A stretch of DNA of 64,000 nucleotides from Cohnella cholangitidis (GTDB taxonomy: Bacteria; Bacillota; Bacilli; Paenibacillales; Paenibacillaceae): contig NZ_CP041969.1 in the NCBI RefSeq assembly GCF_014107495.1, forward strand, positions 1,240,001 through 1,304,000. The letters are read 5' to 3'. Shown here in pieces: positions 61,709-64,000 of this stretch. The position numbers were made by a program, and so were the translations under genes. Position 1 is the stretch's first letter; each line of letters opens with the position of its first letter. The notes beneath the pieces are model-generated. The model was not told the origin of the DNA. It searched no databases and saw only the letters and a program-made list of their open reading frames with translations.

Positions 61709-64000
61709 TTATTTAATCAAACCCAGCCATTGCCAATAAGGCACGCTTGCCATGACCGCAACGATAACCGCCGCGGCATATCCCAGAGCGACCCATTGTC
61801 CTTGGCGATGATGGAACGACTTGCCTTCCGCGCTGTAATAAGCAGTTAAATAAGTCGGAGATTGATAGGCGAAAAAGAACGGATCCGTGCACAGCAAGAC
61901 GACGAATACGAGCACCCACGGATGAACTCCCGCCTGCTCCGCCAGCGGAATCGTCGCGATGACCAGCAAGATTAGCGCGGGATCGTCCCGCACGACGAGG
62001 GTCACGAGGAACGACACCCCCATCACCGCCGCCAAGAACAGCATAGGCGAGGAGAGAAACATCGACATATGTTCTCCCAAGAACGAGGATAACGCTTCGA
62101 TAATGCCTAGCTGCTTCGCCGCCTCCGCGAAGCTGAACGCAATGCCGATGAAGATGAGGAACGTCCAATCCATGCCTGTCTTGAGCGTCTGCGAATCCAG
62201 CGTCCCCGTGGCGACAAGCACCGCAAACCCTAGCAGCATGACCCACGCGTTGTCGAGCCCGTGAAGAGGCTGGGCGATCATAAGCAGAATGCTTCCGACA
62301 ACGGTGAGTACGGTTACTCGCTCTTGTTTCGTTAGCTTGCCCAGAAGCCGCAGCTGATCGTCGAGCACCTTCTGCGAGATCGGCTTGGCGGACGACACCT
62401 TGCGAAACTTCAGGAGCAAGAAAACGAGAATGAGCACCGTAAAAATAAGAAAAGCCGGCAACGCATACAGGAACCATTGAAACCAACTCGGTTGCTTAAC
62501 CCCGTCGACTAGGCCGAACGCCATGACGTTACTGTAGGAACCCGTCAGAACGAAAGGCGCCGTAAACCCGTAGAACACCATGGCCGCGAGCCCTAGGCCC
62601 GCCGCCCCGTCGCTTCTGTCCTTAAACCCCATCGAGTCGGACAAGGTACGGGCTATGGGAACGCCTAAAGTGACTTTAGCCGAGGAGGAAGGAATCAACG
62701 GATTCAACAAAGCGCCGCCCGCCACGACGCCCCACAATTGTCCCCGATAGTTGGACGGAAATCGTTTGAGCGCATGGAGGGAAAGTCTAAACAGGATCCC
62801 CGACTTCGTAATGACCGCCCCGAAAGCTAGAATAAACAGCATGTACAGCCAAGTCGTCGAGGAGAATCCCGATAAAGCGATTTCCGGCGTCGCCAGGTCG
62901 CCCAACACCCAGAACATCGCCATGAACAAAGCAACGAGGTAGTCCGCTACGAGATTAACGATCCATAAAGCGACGGCGGCAATGCCGATGCCGATAAAAT
63001 CCATCCCTTGTCGCGACAACCCTCCGAACGGAGGAGAGAAATGAAAGAAACCCAAACTGAATGCGACAACCAACACGCATATAACGATGCTCCAGCTCCG
63101 GTTTTTCAACAAGTGGTTCGCTTTGGAGGCCAGTTCGTTCGTTTTATGCCTCTCCATTTTTTGTTTGGCAGCCCGATACGCGCGCTCTTCGGCTTCTCCC
63201 GTCGCCGCCGTACGATCGGATAGAGACGATGCCAAAGCTTCCGCCATGGACAAATACTCCAATGCCTTTACCTTCCGATCCAGCTGCTGGCAAATTTCGG
63301 CTCCGATCTCATACAGGACGACCCTTTGATCGAGCGTGAACGGCATCGGACTATTCTCCAAAGCCTGCTGCACCTTCGTAAAACCGGCTTCCCTTTGTCG
63401 AGCGGCGCAATACCGCAAATACCGGTCCAGCACGTTAAATTTAGCGAACAGCAAAGTCGCGGGACACGGATCCAAATAACGATATCCATCGTCCGTTTCG
63501 GGAGCTTGCGCGGCAAGGTTCAACGCGGCCTCCCACCGCTCGTTAACCGCATAAAGCTCGATAGCCTTGCCCCATTCGGAATCGCTAATCCAACTATCCG
63601 CGGCTTGGTCCAGCCATTCGTCTAATTGCTCGTCCGTTCGTATCGTTTTCCATAATCCAAGCAAAGCAGGCTTCGCAGCGGCATTAACGGTCCATTCCGG
63701 CATCGCTGCCGGGGAAGGCTCCAGCGTAAAAAATTCCGAGCCTTTCCGAATATGATCCAGCAAATTCTCGGCCGAGTCCCCCTTGAATAGCGCGAAAAGG
63801 AGTTTCCGATTCATACGCGGCAACAACGAACAAGCGCACAGAATGTCTCTCATCTCGCCGGAATATTGGTCAAGCTCCTGCAGGATCCATTTGTCCTTGG
63901 CCTCGTTAGACACTTGCAATCTATCGTTAGTCTGAACTAATCTTTGCGATAATAGCGAAATAAAATAGGCCGATATCGTCGGCTGCTCCATAATCAGCTT
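61709..64000 (-). CDS. fusion of a MalT/STAND-like cytoplasmic region with an SLC13 (DASS) permease; 5' end outside window
   Basis: The frame is open to the right edge; the ATG at 63991 has no ribosome site, so the true start lies further right. At least 760 residues are visible. The first ~290 are soluble and helical and resemble the winged-helix/TPR part of MalT-type STAND ATPases: ILQELDQYSGEMRDILCACSLLP, then WISDSEWGKAIELYAVNERWEAALNLAAQ. From about 300 on there is a full SLC13 permease with LLNPLIPSSSAKVTLG, TAPFVLTGSYSN, FIGIAFSFAEAAKQLGI and DPFFFAYQSPTYL. It would be a nucleotide- or ligand-gated anion transporter. The P-loop, if present, is outside the window. Confidence 0.8.
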   Translation of the reverse strand, partial: KLIMEQPTISAYFISLLSQRLVQTNDRLQVSNEAKDKWILQELDQYSGEMRDILCACSLLPRMNRKLLFALFKGDSAENLLDHIRKGSEFFTLEPSPAAMPEWTVNAAAKPALLGLWKTIRTDEQLDEWLDQAADSWISDSEWGKAIELYAVNERWEAALNLAAQAPETDDGYRYLDPCPATLLFAKFNVLDRYLRYCAARQREAGFTKVQQALENSPMPFTLDQRVVLYEIGAEICQQLDRKVKALEYLSMAEALASSLSDRTAATGEAEERAYRAAKQKMERHKTNELASKANHLLKNRSWSIVICVLVVAFSLGFFHFSPPFGGLSRQGMDFIGIGIAAVALWIVNLVADYLVALFMAMFWVLGDLATPEIALSGFSSTTWLYMLFILAFGAVITKSGILFRLSLHALKRFPSNYRGQLWGVVAGGALLNPLIPSSSAKVTLGVPIARTLSDSMGFKDRSDGAAGLGLAAMVFYGFTAPFVLTGSYSNVMAFGLVDGVKQPSWFQWFLYALPAFLIFTVLILVFLLLKFRKVSSAKPISQKVLDDQLRLLGKLTKQERVTVLTVVGSILLMIAQPLHGLDNAWVMLLGFAVLVATGTLDSQTLKTGMDWTFLIFIGIAFSFAEAAKQLGIIEALSSFLGEHMSMFLSSPMLFLAAVMGVSFLVTLVVRDDPALILLVIATIPLAEQAGVHPWVLVFVVLLCTDPFFFAYQSPTYLTAYYSAEGKSFHHRQGQWVALGYAAAVIVAVMASVPYWQWLGLIK

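Overview
The window is a chromosomal stretch of moderate GC from an endospore-forming, motile, Gram-positive bacterium, most likely of the Paenibacillaceae (Paenibacillus/Cohnella type). The signs are a tricistronic ger germinant-receptor operon with a sigma-G-like promoter, the cortex enzyme PdaA, an S-layer-homology protein, a three-gene sdhCAB operon, YesMN-type two-component control of a sugar ABC transporter, CheX and a chemoreceptor, and two ydaO-type (c-di-AMP) riboswitches. No rRNA, tRNA, phage or insertion sequence was recognised.

Layout. 1-6.2 kb: 5' part of a CotSA-like glycosyltransferase, psd, an AraC regulator, a MocR regulator whose PLP lysine position is Arg, a divergent flavin-binding protein and an aminotransferase. 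6.2-17.9 kb: ecsAB, the gerB-gerA-gerC operon, an SLH protein with a structured leader, pdaA, a DEAD-box helicase, an SDR enzyme and cheX. 18-28 kb: phospholipase C-like protein, two MFS exporters, a PadR regulator with two palindromic operators, LysR plus histidinol phosphatase, a 51-bp-period palindrome array, a lipoprotein that appears to start at CTG, and a CatR/CatDE-like electrophile-stress module (HxlR, DoxX, pirin). 28-41.4 kb: chemoreceptor, VanY peptidase with a two-component system and beta-propeller lipoprotein, then YesN-YesM with a sugar ABC transporter. 41.4-43.5 kb: an accessory island made of several tandem repeat arrays around a single nuclease-like/winged-helix gene. 43.5-53.6 kb: sdhCAB, a LysR regulator, a LysM-3D wall protein under a c-di-AMP riboswitch, a polysaccharide deacetylase, and a ktrB-ktrB-ktrA potassium operon under a second c-di-AMP riboswitch. 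53.6-64 kb: CPBP protease, a YkoP-PAP2-methyltransferase-response regulator-kinase operon, uvrC, yqzM, and a transporter gene running off the right edge that joins a MalT/STAND-like cytoplasmic part to an SLC13 permease.

Several genes converge on envelope and turgor control: two c-di-AMP riboswitches tie potassium uptake and a wall-active 3D protein to one second messenger, and wall or membrane enzymes (VanY, PdaA, a second deacetylase, PAP2, EcsAB, CPBP) surround them. The most unusual items are the STAND-SLC13 fusion, the nuclease-like/wHTH gene inside the repeat island, the CTG start, and the regularly spaced palindrome array. Three one-base frameshifts (two in sdhA, one in the second ktrB) all fit homopolymer shortening and look more like sequence error than biology.
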